Assembly: GCF_000204925.1 (NCBI RefSeq)
Contig: NC_015435.1
Span: 62,001-126,000 of the forward strand
Direction: 5' to 3'
DNA length: 64,000 nucleotides
From: Metallosphaera cuprina Ar-4
GTDB taxonomy: Archaea > Thermoproteota > Thermoprotei_A > Sulfolobales > Sulfolobaceae
Shown here piece by piece: positions 19,074 to 28,094 of this stretch; within the stretch, counting starts at the first letter, position 1, and each line of letters begins with the position of its first letter. Both the position numbers and the translations under genes were made by a program. A model generated the notes under the pieces. That model saw only the letters and a program-made list of their open reading frames with translations, was not told the DNA's origin and searched no databases.

Positions 19074-20785
19074 CTTTTCGCCTCTCCTGATACCATACTA
19101 AAACCTTTATCACTAAATAACTTCTGAATAAACGTATTTAGATCTTGCGTTTTTATTCTGACTTGTTCCCAAGTATCTCTGTCTCTTACAGTTACAGTGT
19201 CATCCGATAAGCTTTGAGGATCCACAGTGATAGCGTAAGGAACACCTATTTCATCCACTCTAGCATATCGTTTACCTATACTGCCCGAATCGTCATAAAG
19301 TACCTCGAAATTGTCCTTTAGCATGTTATAGATCTTTTTGGCCTTAGCTGTGAGTTCCTCTCTATCCAGCAGAGGGAAAACTGCGACTTGATATGGTACT
19401 ATATTTTTAGGTAAGGAAAGCACAACCCTATCCTTTTTTTCCTTATATGCCGAAAGAAGGCTCAAATAAAGGCACCTCTCCACGCCGAACGAAGGTTCTA
19501 CAACGTGCGGATAGAATTTGATCCCATGCTCTTTTTCTTCTCTTTCTATTATTTGTATAAATTCACTTAATTTTCTATCCTTTATCTCGGCACCACTGTT
19601 TACTAGTAACTCTATCTGATCAGCGTTTTTCCCTGAGATAAGGCTCATAACTTCCTTCTGAAGCTCTGGGTTATTTTTTAGTTTGTCTTTATTAATCAGT
19701 ATAGTCTTTCTTTTTACTACTCTTGGATTATCAAATTTTTTGAATACTGTAAGATCCTCGTTACTGAACTTAGAATGTCTACTAAGGTCATAGTTTCCTC
19801 TGTATGCATGACCAGATATCTCTACCTTCTCACCTAAAACTTCCACTATTTGGTCAAACGTCTGTGATGAGTAGTGAGCCCTTTCATATGGCAACTTTTC
19901 TTCAAAGTAAAAGTTCTCCTTTGCTATACCTATAGATTGAACGAACTTAGAAGCGGAGGCCATCCAAAATGCCATCCAGGGATTGACAACAAGCTTCTCA
20001 TCAACCATTTCCTTTATCTTTATCCTACTAGGTCTCTCTCCCTTCTCCTTTGAGTTAGAAAAGAGGACATTTATCTCGTCATCGTAAAACTTCTCTAGCC
20101 AAGGTACGTCCTTATCTTCAGGATCTATAAAGAATTCCACTTCCATTATAGTGAATTCCCTCATCCTGACTAGACCTTGTCTTGGTGAAATCTCATTTCT
20201 GGCTACTTCCCCCACTTGAGCTATACCAAGAGGTAGCTTTTGTCTCGTAGTTTCATACACTCTCTTAAAGGCTGTAAACATACCTTGAGCGGTTTCTGGT
20301 CTCAGGTAACCTACGTTTCCTGAATAGGGGCCTATGTTAGTTGAAAATAGCAAATTGAAGTTTCTAACCTCACCTAAATCTCCTCCACAAGCTGGGCACT
20401 TTATACCCTTTTCTGAAATTAACGAAGTGAGATCCGATGGTTTGAGCCCCTCTACGACAACATGAACCGTTTCCTCTATCAAATGATCCGCCCTATAGAT
20501 TTTGTGACATTTTGTGCACTCCACTATTGGATCAGTAAAGTTCTCTACATGTCCACTTGCTTCTAGAACCTTTGACGGTGTGATCATAGGTGTTTCTATT
20601 TCAACTACGAACTCACTATTTTCTTCAACGAATATCCTCCTCCACATTTGGACGATTTTGTTCCTTATTCTAGTTCCTATAGGGCCTATATCGTATAGCC
20701 CAGCCACTCCTCCATATATCTCATATGAGGGCCAGAATATCCCTCTCCTCTTTGCTAATTCGATCACTTTCTCAGAATCTGGCAT
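19070..20785 (-). CDS. glyS: glycyl-tRNA synthetase (class II, alpha2 type)
   Basis: Charges tRNA-Gly; a tRNA-Gly gene is at 48857. 571 aa. The N-terminal [21 protein letters not shown], the zinc-type pairs C-x2-C (ECTKCHK and KCPACGG), the motif 2 area [15 protein letters not shown], and motif 3 [13 protein letters not shown] are all present, followed by an anticodon-binding domain (from about residue 450). ATG 20785 is 26.5 nt from the palindromic TATA box shared with the agmatinase-like gene. It is the first gene of a five-gene operon ending with endA. Confidence 0.96.
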   Translation of the reverse strand: MPDSEKVIELAKRRGIFWPSYEIYGGVAGLYDIGPIGTRIRNKIVQMWRRIFVEENSEFVVEIETPMITPSKVLEASGHVENFTDPIVECTKCHKIYRADHLIEETVHVVVEGLKPSDLTSLISEKGIKCPACGGDLGEVRNFNLLFSTNIGPYSGNVGYLRPETAQGMFTAFKRVYETTRQKLPLGIAQVGEVARNEISPRQGLVRMREFTIMEVEFFIDPEDKDVPWLEKFYDDEINVLFSNSKEKGERPSRIKIKEMVDEKLVVNPWMAFWMASASKFVQSIGIAKENFYFEEKLPYERAHYSSQTFDQIVEVLGEKVEISGHAYRGNYDLSRHSKFSNEDLTVFKKFDNPRVVKRKTILINKDKLKNNPELQKEVMSLISGKNADQIELLVNSGAEIKDRKLSEFIQIIEREEKEHGIKFYPHVVEPSFGVERCLYLSLLSAYKEKKDRVVLSLPKNIVPYQVAVFPLLDREELTAKAKKIYNMLKDNFEVLYDDSGSIGKRYARVDEIGVPYAITVDPQSLSDDTVTVRDRDTWEQVRIKTQDLNTFIQKLFSDKGFSMVSGEAKR

Positions 20786-20806
20786 GAGAGCCTTTGATGT
20801 AGCCGA

Positions 20807-20816
20807 GTTTATAAAC
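20807..20816. promoter_or_regulatory. palindromic TATA box shared by glyS and speB-like gene
   Basis: GTTTATAAAC is a perfect 10-bp palindrome centred at 20811.5. It is 26.5 nt from the glyS ATG (20785, minus) and 27.5 nt from the agmatinase-like ATG (20839, plus), the exact spacing for leaderless transcripts both ways. The 53-bp gap holds no second TATA-like element. Confidence 0.75.
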
Positions 20817-20838
20817 TTCCTTAATTATCCATATTGGT

Positions 20839-21720
20839 ATGTCAGACTCTAGACTATTGTATTTGAACGAAAATTCACAAAAATTTGGAATATATAAGTC
20901 TGGATCACCATTTGCACTGATGGGTATACCGATGGATATAACAAGTAGTTTTAGACCAGGAAGTAGATTCGCTCCACAAAAAATAAGGCAAGTATCACAG
21001 TTTATTGAATATCTTTCCATAAGATCCGGGATTGATATGTCGAATGTTGGTTTCGTAGATTATGGTGATATAGTACTCCACCCTTCAGATGTCGCAGAGA
21101 ATATTGAAAGGATAACCCAGGTGACTAGTTACTTATCTGATCTGAAGAAGATAGTTGTATCGATAGGAGGTGAGCATACGGTAACTGTTGGTACAGTCTT
21201 AGGAACTAAGGCAGATTGCGTTCTAAGCTTCGATGCTCACCTTGATCTGCGCGATGAATACATGGGGTATAAGTACGATCATGCATGCGTTCAAAGGAGA
21301 TTGAGCGAGAAGGGTGTTATGATTATTGAGATAGGAAACAGAGCTATGGGATCGGATGAGATCGAATATGCTAGATCTAACAAAATTCCGTTCTTCACAT
21401 CACATGAAGTCAAATTGCTGGGACCTCAAGAGGTAGCAAAGAAGGTAATAAATTTCCTTAGTCCCTGTAAAAGAGTATATATAACATATGACATGGACGT
21501 CCTAGATCCGTCATATGCTCCTGGAGTTGCGACTCCAGAACCTGAGGGGCTCGACGTATCTACCGTGTTAGATATAATGAACTTGGTTGTAGACGATAGA
21601 GTAGTAGGTTTCGATGTAGTTGAGGTTTCACCACCATACGACCCATCTGAGATAACGTCAGTAGTTGCTGCAAAGCTCATCCTTGAGACTTCCGCAAAAA
21701 TAAAAACTAGATTGCCTTAA
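20839..21720 (+). CDS. speB: agmatinase/arginase-family ureohydrolase
   Basis: Dinuclear manganese enzyme hydrolysing a guanidino group; in Archaea usually agmatinase, giving putrescine and urea for polyamine synthesis. 293 aa. All metal ligands are visible: GGEHTVT (His near 114), [12 protein letters not shown] (near 133-144), and [14 protein letters not shown] (near 217). The residue set is that of the ureohydrolase family; substrate (agmatine, arginine or formiminoglutamate) cannot be decided by eye. The 3' end overlaps rpoP convergently by 14 bp. Confidence 0.88.
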   Translation: MSDSRLLYLNENSQKFGIYKSGSPFALMGIPMDITSSFRPGSRFAPQKIRQVSQFIEYLSIRSGIDMSNVGFVDYGDIVLHPSDVAENIERITQVTSYLSDLKKIVVSIGGEHTVTVGTVLGTKADCVLSFDAHLDLRDEYMGYKYDHACVQRRLSEKGVMIIEIGNRAMGSDEIEYARSNKIPFFTSHEVKLLGPQEVAKKVINFLSPCKRVYITYDMDVLDPSYAPGVATPEPEGLDVSTVLDIMNLVVDDRVVGFDVVEVSPPYDPSEITSVVAAKLILETSAKIKTRLP

Positions 21721-21856
21721 CTGCTTTTATTGTTGGCTTTCTAATCATATAAATTATGTTATAGCCACAATATGGACATCTCACACCAGGAAGCACTCTT
21801 AGCTTATCACTATCAAAGGTCTTCCAGCATTTGCCACATCTAAATAAGTCTCCCAT
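21707..21856 (-). CDS. rpoP: RNA polymerase subunit P (Rpo12)
   Basis: 49-aa zinc-ribbon subunit needed for open-complex formation. Translating by hand gives [14 protein letters not shown] ... [12 protein letters not shown] ... [11 protein letters not shown]; the RCGKCW and RCPYCGY zinc pairs and the basic tail match archaeal RpoP closely. The stop (TAG at 21707-21709) lies inside the 3' end of the ureohydrolase gene. TTTAAAAC at 21885-21892 is a likely TATA box. The rpl37ae gene that often precedes rpoP is not here. Confidence 0.95.
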   Translation of the reverse strand: MGDLFRCGKCWKTFDSDKLRVLPGVRCPYCGYNIIYMIRKPTIKAVKAI

Positions 21857-21947
21857 ACCAATCATTAAACCTAACTTTTTTGACGTTTTAAATCTTATCC
21901 TCGATAGAAAAGCCTAAAAAGGGCATCTCCTATTATAATGTTACAAA

Positions 21948-22247
21948 ATGGCAGACAATTTGTGTGGAGGACTTCCACCGGAAGTATGTGAACAATTAAA
22001 CAAAGAAGAAGAGTTCATAAAAATAAAGTTAGAAAAGAGAAGATACGGGAAAGAAGTGACGGTTATAGAAGGGCTTGGTGACGACGCAGATCTGAAGAAG
22101 ATTGCGTCCGAGCTAAAGTCAAAGTTAGCGGCTGGAGGAACCGTGAAAAACGGTAGAATAGAGATCCAGGGAGATCACAGGGATAGAGCGAAAGATTTGC
22201 TGATAAAGCTAGGCTTCCCGGAATCAAACATAATGGTTATAGAATAA
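21948..22247 (+). CDS. sui1: translation initiation factor aIF1 (SUI1)
   Basis: Monitors start-codon selection on the 30S subunit. 99 aa; conserved SUI1 features are the basic loop [15 protein letters not shown] near residue 30-45 and the C-terminal [21 protein letters not shown]-like core (GGT-V-K...I-x-L/I-Q-G-D-H). A GCCTAAAAAG stretch at 21911-21920 is a plausible TATA element. It ends 29 bp from the convergent tfb gene. Confidence 0.95.
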   Translation: MADNLCGGLPPEVCEQLNKEEEFIKIKLEKRRYGKEVTVIEGLGDDADLKKIASELKSKLAAGGTVKNGRIEIQGDHRDRAKDLLIKLGFPESNIMVIE

Positions 22248-22276
22248 AAAGCGGTAATAGAATAAAAAAGTAAAAT

Positions 22277-23194
22277 TTATTGGTTTTGTATTTCTATCTT
22301 TAGTTCCTGAATTAATTCTTTATACCTGTTTCTAACTGTAACTTCGGTAACTCCGGCCACCTGTGCTATCTCTTTTTGTGTTCTTCTCTCCTCGTTAAGT
22401 AGAGCCGCTATGTATATTGCAGCTGCTGCCAACCCTGCTGGATCTTTACCTGCAGTAAGACCCACATTTTTAGCCTTATCTAATATTTCAGCAGCTAATT
22501 TCATTGAAGCTCCACTAAGTCCAAGAAGTGAACCAATCCTGGTTACGTAGTCCTTAGGGTCACTAACAGGTACACCGACATTAAGCTCCCTAAGTAAGAG
22601 CCTGTAGCATCTAGCTACTTCTTTTCTATTGGCTTTAGTGTATTGGGCTATCTCATCAAGGGTTCTAGCTATCTTCATTCTTCTACATGAGGCGTAAATG
22701 GCTGCTGCGACAACGCTCTCTATAGACCTTCCTCTAACTAGCCCCTTTTCTACTGCTTTTCTATAGATCAGGGCCCCTTCATCCTTGACGGATTTAGGCA
22801 GGCCCAGAAGATTTCCTATCCTCTCTAACTCGTTCATAGCCTGGGCTAAGTTTCTGTCAATAGAACTTTGAATCCTAGCCCTAATTTGCCATTTTCTCCA
22901 TCTGAGAACTTCCAGCCTTCTCTTAGGGTCCAAGTTCCTTCCTATAGCGTCCTTATCTTTCCAGTCTATTAATGTGGAAAGACCTCTGTCATGAATTGTT
23001 TGATTAAGCGGACCACCAACACGGCTTCTCTTTTCCTTCTCCTCTGGAGTAAAAGCTCTCCATTCTGGACCTTGATCTACTATTCTTTCTTCTATGACCT
23101 CCCCGTTTTCAGAGCATATGTATTCCCCCCTGTCTGCATCGAAAATAATTTTATCTTGGGGGCACTCGTTATCAGATGAGTTTTCCTTACTCAT
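22277..23194 (-). CDS. tfb: transcription initiation factor TFB
   Basis: Archaeal TFIIB homologue: recruits RNA polymerase to TBP-TATA. About 305 aa: N-terminal zinc-ribbon region, B-finger/linker ([20 protein letters not shown]), then two cyclin repeats (about 105-200 and 205-300) ending with the BRE-binding helix [11 protein letters not shown]. Only two of four ribbon cysteines remain (CPQD and CSEN). The frame is open upstream to 23278, but a TATA box at 23233-23242 puts the transcript start near 23211, and GGTGA at 23200-23204 selects ATG 23194. This looks like the housekeeping TFB1 of Sulfolobales. Confidence 0.95.
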   Translation of the reverse strand: MSKENSSDNECPQDKIIFDADRGEYICSENGEVIEERIVDQGPEWRAFTPEEKEKRSRVGGPLNQTIHDRGLSTLIDWKDKDAIGRNLDPKRRLEVLRWRKWQIRARIQSSIDRNLAQAMNELERIGNLLGLPKSVKDEGALIYRKAVEKGLVRGRSIESVVAAAIYASCRRMKIARTLDEIAQYTKANRKEVARCYRLLLRELNVGVPVSDPKDYVTRIGSLLGLSGASMKLAAEILDKAKNVGLTAGKDPAGLAAAAIYIAALLNEERRTQKEIAQVAGVTEVTVRNRYKELIQELKIEIQNQ

Positions 23195-23232
23195 AACTTT
23201 CACCATGGAAAACGTATGACAAAAAAAGAAAC

Positions 23233-23242
23233 ATTTATAAAT
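23233..23242 (-). promoter_or_regulatory. tfb TATA box and Shine-Dalgarno leader
   Basis: ATTTATAAAT (palindromic) is centred at 23237.5. The predicted start of transcription is near 23211, giving a leader of about 17 nt that contains GGTGA (23200-23204) five nt before the ATG at 23194. This is one of the few genes here with both a leader and a clear Shine-Dalgarno site, and it excludes the longer upstream starts. Confidence 0.6.
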
Positions 23243-23379
23243 TCTGACTGTAGTAATATATAAGCTTTTCCATTGCATATTTTTATCTATTCAGACTAAG
23301 ATGAATCAATTTCATCCCATAATTAACGTGATAGGTATGTAACTTATACTTAATTTTATTACGATAAGGGAAAGTATCC

Positions 23380-23640
23380 TCAATCCATCTTTGGATTTGA
23401 TCTCCTGAATATCCAGATAGACGACAAGAAGAAAATCAGAGCTATTATAGTAAATATAATTCCAATTATCATCAGCTGTATTATATCTCCAGAGTATCCC
23501 TTTCCGAAAATAATTGGTATGGGTCCTATCAGAACCACACCGCTAAAAGATGACCCAGAGAGAGGTCCCGCAAAAGTCGAAGCTAGTAAAATTAGAAAAC
23601 CAATAAATATAAGAGCCATGCCAACTAGGGTTAATCTCAT
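23380..23640 (-). CDS. DUF131-like small membrane protein
   Basis: 86 aa with two transmembrane helices (about 4-25 and 54-78), a glycine/serine-rich loop between them containing GVVLIGPIPIIFG, and a short basic C-terminus. The V-x-L-I-G-P-I-P-I-I-F-G stretch is characteristic of the archaeal DUF131/TIGR00304 family, of unknown function. It is divergent from the SelB-like gene with a 43-bp gap that holds TTAATATT (23665-23672). Confidence 0.75.
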   Translation of the reverse strand: MRLTLVGMALIFIGFLILLASTFAGPLSGSSFSGVVLIGPIPIIFGKGYSGDIIQLMIIGIIFTIIALIFFLSSIWIFRRSNPKMD

Positions 23641-23683
23641 ATAATAAGGTTGTATTGTTTCCCCTTAATATTGGTGACTTTTA

Positions 23684-24577
23684 ATGTATCAAGGAAACGT
23701 GCTAAGTGTCTTAGCATCAAGGAATGATATAGCTAAGCATTTGGCCGAAAAACTAGGTAAGCTTCATGAGGATGGTAAAATACAAATATTTTACAGGAGG
23801 AAAAACGATTATATCAGATCTATTCTTTCAACGAGTGAATATCCAGAGAAGATACTAAGTGCGGCTGAGATAATTAGCTTATCTTCTAGATCATTTCTGT
23901 ATATAGGAGAAAGCTTGTCATGGATGGATGGGGAACTTGCGCTCTTATCTACAGCTTCTGGTATTAATACAACTGTTATTACCACTAGGTCAGAGGACGA
24001 TATAAGAAAGATGTTTAAGGGAACGTCTATTGAAAACTCTCAGATATCGCAGGAGCCTGACGACGAAGAGAGAGTTATGGACGATCTAGGAGTAGTGTAT
24101 GTGGATAAAAGTTTCGTTGTAAAGGGAGTAGGGGTTGTAGTCACAGGATTCTCTCTAACTAATCTTAAAGTTCACGACAAGCTAGTTCTCCTTCCTTCGA
24201 TGAAGGAGACGGAGATTAAGAGTATCCAAGTCTTAGACGAGGATCAAGAGGCTGTAGGAGTCGGAGTCAGAATAGGACTTGCGCTCAGAAACGTAAAAGA
24301 GGAGGAAGTGAAAGACTCCTACTTAATGGTTAAACCAGGAACCAAAGTCACAAAAGAATTGAACGGGAAAATGGAGTTATTTCCCTGGAGTCAATTTACA
24401 GAAGGACAACTTCATTTTGTGGCATTTGGAGTGTCAATAGTAGGAAAGATAGATAAAGAGAGACATGACAGGATTCTGCTAACAAATCCTATACCTATCC
24501 CAAGAAGACTAATCGTATTGAACGTGAATGTAAAACAGGGAAAACCAAGAGTATTAGGCTATTTTATTCCAATTTAA
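23684..24577 (+). CDS. EF-Tu/SelB-like translation-factor paralogue lacking GTPase motifs
   Basis: 297 aa. Residues about 130-215 look like EF-Tu domain 2 (VVYVDKSFVVKGVGVVVTGFS ... VLLPSMKETEIKSIQVLDED), as in SelB and aIF2-gamma. The N-terminal 120 residues occupy the place of the G domain but show no P-loop (GxxxxGK), no DxxG and no NKxD, so it cannot bind GTP in the usual way. Sulfolobales have no known selenocysteine system, so it is presumably a repurposed SelB relative. GGTGA at 23673-23677 precedes ATG 23684. Confidence 0.7.
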   Translation: MYQGNVLSVLASRNDIAKHLAEKLGKLHEDGKIQIFYRRKNDYIRSILSTSEYPEKILSAAEIISLSSRSFLYIGESLSWMDGELALLSTASGINTTVITTRSEDDIRKMFKGTSIENSQISQEPDDEERVMDDLGVVYVDKSFVVKGVGVVVTGFSLTNLKVHDKLVLLPSMKETEIKSIQVLDEDQEAVGVGVRIGLALRNVKEEEVKDSYLMVKPGTKVTKELNGKMELFPWSQFTEGQLHFVAFGVSIVGKIDKERHDRILLTNPIPIPRRLIVLNVNVKQGKPRVLGYFIPI

Positions 24578-24590
24578 AACAATCTAGGTT

Positions 24591-25838
24591 CTATTTATAC
24601 AGAAGACATGAGACTTTTCTATTCTCACCTTCGTTGTACAGGGAAGGTTCTTCGTAATCGGATATAGTGATCTCTCCGTTATCGGTAACGTTGGTTATTG
24701 ACGTTAATGATCTTACGACTTCCCTTTCGCTCTCTATGATTTTTCTCAGTTCAGCGATGTTAGCGTTCTTTACGAGTAGTTTTTCCTTATCCTGCATTAT
24801 CTCAGCCTTTTCAAATAAATCGTAGTACTTTCCTTGGATTAGATAATTCAAGTCCTCAATAATCTCTTCCATAGTCCATCCACACTTGTCGAAAGCCATG
24901 GGACATCTAGGATGGAACACGCAACCCTTTGGCGGATCTATTAGATTAGGTGGATCTCCTCTAAGCGTTATTCGCTTTCTCATGGATCCAGGCTCTGGTC
25001 TAGGTACTGAGGATATAAGGGCCATAGTATATGGATGTTTCGGGTTATTTAGAACACTCTCCTTGTCTCCGATCTCCATCATTTTCCCTGAATACATTAC
25101 AGCAACCCTGTTAGCCATATAGCTAACTACAGCTATATTATGTGTAATGAGTATCATTGTAATATTCTTTTTCCTTTTTAACTCGTTTAATAGGTTTAGT
25201 ATCTGAGCTTGAACAGAAACGTCTAGAGCACTTGTAGGTTCGTCTAATATCAAAAGGCCAGGGTTTGTAGCTAGAGCTCTGGCTATAGCCACTCTCTGTC
25301 TCTGACCTCCAGAGAGCTCATGCGGATACCTCATGGCGAAGCTCCGAGGTAGGCCAACCTCCTCCAGAAGCTCATAGACTCTTCTCTTAGCTTCCTCTCC
25401 TTTTAAGAACCCTGTGGACAGCATTGGTTCTAGAACGACGTCTAGAATCCTATATCTAGGGTCAATAGACGAGTATGGGTCCTGGAAAACCATGTTCATC
25501 TTTATTCTAATTTTTCTCAGTTCATTTCCTTTTTTATTTAGTAATGAATATTTTTCACTAATTTTTTTAGCTCTCTCTAAATCCTTTGTTAAAATAGCAT
25601 CCTCATATTCTTTAACTTCGTCATCTTCTATATCAAAAAGTATCTCTCCATCAGTTGGTTCAAGTAATCTTATCAGTAGCCTACCAAGCGTTGTTTTACC
25701 CGAACCGCTCTCTCCTACTATCCCTAGAACCTCACCCTTATTCACCTTAAGTGACACATTATCAACAGCCTTCACGTATTGGTTCTTCAAGGATCCCCTG
25801 ACAGGGAAGTATTTCTTCAGATTGAAGGCTGCAATCAT
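24591..25838 (-). CDS. dppF: peptide-type ABC transporter ATP-binding protein (DppF/OppF)
   Basis: Second nucleotide-binding subunit of the importer. 415 aa: Walker A GESGSGKTT near residue 43, Q-loop MVFQDPYSSIDPR near 116, signature LSGGQRQR near 169, Walker B LLILDEPTSALD near 189, and the OppF-type C-terminal motif with cysteines (CVFHPRCPMAFDKCGW) near 305-320 that in relatives binds an iron-sulfur cluster. A charged insertion of about 40 residues separates Walker A from the Q-loop, and the tail is about 70 residues longer than usual. It overlaps dppD by 4 bp. Confidence 0.93.
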   Translation of the reverse strand: MIAAFNLKKYFPVRGSLKNQYVKAVDNVSLKVNKGEVLGIVGESGSGKTTLGRLLIRLLEPTDGEILFDIEDDEVKEYEDAILTKDLERAKKISEKYSLLNKKGNELRKIRIKMNMVFQDPYSSIDPRYRILDVVLEPMLSTGFLKGEEAKRRVYELLEEVGLPRSFAMRYPHELSGGQRQRVAIARALATNPGLLILDEPTSALDVSVQAQILNLLNELKRKKNITMILITHNIAVVSYMANRVAVMYSGKMMEIGDKESVLNNPKHPYTMALISSVPRPEPGSMRKRITLRGDPPNLIDPPKGCVFHPRCPMAFDKCGWTMEEIIEDLNYLIQGKYYDLFEKAEIMQDKEKLLVKNANIAELRKIIESEREVVRSLTSITNVTDNGEITISDYEEPSLYNEGENRKVSCLLYK

Positions 25839-27193
25839 TGTTTATCACCTTTTCTGGCTAGAAAGCAGGCAACGGAGTGAGTTTCGCTAACCTTTACCAT
25901 ATCTGGCTGTCTTAGTTTACACTCGTCCATAACGAATGGACATCTAGGTGAAAATGAGCAGCCTTGAGGCGGATATCGCATATCTGGAACAGATCCTGGG
26001 ACAGTCTTAAGGGAGGTCTTATCCATGGTAGGGATAGCTTCAATCAACGCTTTCGTGTAAGGGTGTAGCGGTTCTAAGAATATTTCCCTAGCCGATCCTA
26101 TTTCTACTATTTGACCAGCGTACATTATTCCTATTCTATCTGAAACTTCTGCCAAAACTGACAAATCATGCGATATAAATATGAAAGAAGTGTTAAAGCT
26201 AGATTTTAAATCTTTAATTAGGTCTAGGATTTGTGCCTGAATCGTTACATCGAGTGCGCTTGTAGGTTCGTCCATAATTACCACCTTGGGATAGTTAGCC
26301 AACGCGATAGCTATAACTATCCTCTGCCTCATCCCTCCGGAAAGTTCATGAGGATATAATTTAACCACCTTTTCCGGATGTGGTATGCCTAAGAAGGTTA
26401 GAAGTTCAACGGCTAGGCGATATCCTTCCTTAATTAGCGCATTCTTGCCTACTCTTGAAATTATAGGAACGCTTTTGCCCCCAGATAGATAAAACGATAT
26501 CCCTATTTCATCTAGTTTAGATAATTTCACGTTAGCTAAAGCCAGTATCATTTTCTCTTTCCTAGCTTCGTGGACGTCTCTTCTCCTCCAAATTGAAAGT
26601 ATTTGTTCATCTAGACCATTTAATCCCATTTCCTCTATTTTCTGGATAAACTTCTCTTCTCCCTCGGTTTTTAGAATAGTCAGCAATACTCTAAGTTTTT
26701 CCTGGTCTACTCTGTTTCTGCTCAGAGCTCTCCTTATTAGGCGCTCTGGATCGTGGAAATATACGGCTTCAGCTATTTGGTACCCAACAGGTAGGACGGG
26801 ATTTAGAGCCGTGAGAGGTTCCTGGAAGACCATTGATATTTTGCTTCCCCTAACTTTCTCTAGTTCTTTGTTTAATCTTTTAATTTTCTTTTCATTCTTT
26901 TTAATATTGAATTTTTTCTGATTTGAATCGTGTCTTAATGTTTTTAGAAGATCTAACCCATCTAGGATCACGAATCCCTCTTCCAGGCTAGCATTTCTTG
27001 GAAGCAATCCCATTATGGCTAAACCTAGAGTTGATTTACCCGAACCGCTCTCTCCAGCTAATCCAAGCACCTCTCCTGAGTATAGATCTAAACTAGCCCC
27101 TCTAAGCGCTTTATATACACCCCTTCTCGTGTAAAAGCTTAACCTAAGGTTTTCCACCTCTAGAACCTTTTCTTTAGTTTTAATTTGGGACAT
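25835..27193 (-). CDS. dppD: peptide-type ABC transporter ATP-binding protein (DppD/OppD)
   Basis: First nucleotide-binding subunit, 452 aa against about 330 for typical DppD. Walker A GESGSGKST near residue 48, Q-loop MVFQEPLTALNP near 125, signature LSGGMRQR near 285, Walker B VVIMDEPTSALD near 304, and the C-terminal cysteine motif CSFSPRCPFVMDEC near 416-429. The extra length lies in two places: a lysine-rich strip before the Q-loop and about 100 residues between the Q-loop and the signature. It overlaps dppC by one base. Confidence 0.93.
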   Translation of the reverse strand: MSQIKTKEKVLEVENLRLSFYTRRGVYKALRGASLDLYSGEVLGLAGESGSGKSTLGLAIMGLLPRNASLEEGFVILDGLDLLKTLRHDSNQKKFNIKKNEKKIKRLNKELEKVRGSKISMVFQEPLTALNPVLPVGYQIAEAVYFHDPERLIRRALSRNRVDQEKLRVLLTILKTEGEEKFIQKIEEMGLNGLDEQILSIWRRRDVHEARKEKMILALANVKLSKLDEIGISFYLSGGKSVPIISRVGKNALIKEGYRLAVELLTFLGIPHPEKVVKLYPHELSGGMRQRIVIAIALANYPKVVIMDEPTSALDVTIQAQILDLIKDLKSSFNTSFIFISHDLSVLAEVSDRIGIMYAGQIVEIGSAREIFLEPLHPYTKALIEAIPTMDKTSLKTVPGSVPDMRYPPQGCSFSPRCPFVMDECKLRQPDMVKVSETHSVACFLARKGDKQ

Positions 27194-28083
27194 TAGCTTC
27201 TCCTCCTAGGGTCAATAACGTCCCTAAGTCCATCTCCCATTAGATTCACTGAAAGCGCGAATAAGGTTATCGCCAATCCAGGAAATATAACAGTCCAGGG
27301 AGCCGATTGAATATAGTTCAAACCTAAACTAGTTAGGTATCCTAGCTCTGGTATATTTGCATTAGGAATGAAGCCAATGAATGCTAGAGTTGCAAATATA
27401 CCTACAACAGATCCCAGATCGAGGGATATCTGAACAAGAATGGGTGGCAATGTATTTGGTAAAATATGTTTAAACATTATTCTAGAGTTACTAGCGCCAG
27501 ACGCTTTGGCTGCTTCCACAAAAGCGCTCTCCCTTAAACTTAAGGTTAAGCTTCTAGCATACCTAGCGTATATGGGCCACCATACAATTACAAGTGCTAT
27601 TACCATACTGTTTAGGCTTCTACCAAGTACAAAACCAACTGCTAACGCTAGAACTAGAAACGGGACGCTGAAGAATATATCAGTTATTCTCATAAGAACT
27701 TCGTCTAAATAGCCTCCTACATACGCGGCCAACACACCTATAACCGCACCTATTAACGCACCACTTACTACTATAAGCAATGAAAACCCTAAGTCAATCC
27801 TTATTGCCTCCATTATTGCTTGCAATAGGTTAACTCCTGGATACGTTGTTCCAAGGGGATAAGTAGGCGAAGGCGGCATAGGCACAGGATTTATGAAATT
27901 ATAAACCAAGACGTTCGGATTTCTAACTCCCACTATCATTGGATCAAACTGCATTATTAAGGCGTCTACGACATAGGCCAGGAAAATTAGCAGCCCAGCA
28001 ATTGCAGTTCTATTTGCTAAAAATACCTTAAGCGATAGCTTTAAGTTGTAAAACCTCTTCTCCTCTTCTTCTATGTTTTGCAA
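27193..28083 (-). CDS. dppC: peptide-type ABC transporter permease (DppC/OppC)
   Basis: 296 aa inner-membrane subunit. One N-terminal transmembrane helix (about 22-42), then after a loop four or five helices (from about 90) with the ATPase-coupling EAA loop ASGASNSRIMFKHILPNTLPP near residue 190. The C-terminus DPRRRS is typical of OppC. The second permease of the dppABCDF operon; 11 bp after dppB. Confidence 0.93.
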   Translation of the reverse strand: MQNIEEEEKRFYNLKLSLKVFLANRTAIAGLLIFLAYVVDALIMQFDPMIVGVRNPNVLVYNFINPVPMPPSPTYPLGTTYPGVNLLQAIMEAIRIDLGFSLLIVVSGALIGAVIGVLAAYVGGYLDEVLMRITDIFFSVPFLVLALAVGFVLGRSLNSMVIALVIVWWPIYARYARSLTLSLRESAFVEAAKASGASNSRIMFKHILPNTLPPILVQISLDLGSVVGIFATLAFIGFIPNANIPELGYLTSLGLNYIQSAPWTVIFPGLAITLFALSVNLMGDGLRDVIDPRRRS

Positions 28084-28094
28084 TATTATCTACC

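Noticed and set aside
22991-23278. Longer N-terminus for TFB (start at 23278) and an antisense frame over it
   Set aside because: The upstream residues cover the TATA box and leader; GGTGA selects ATG 23194, and the antisense frame has no support.
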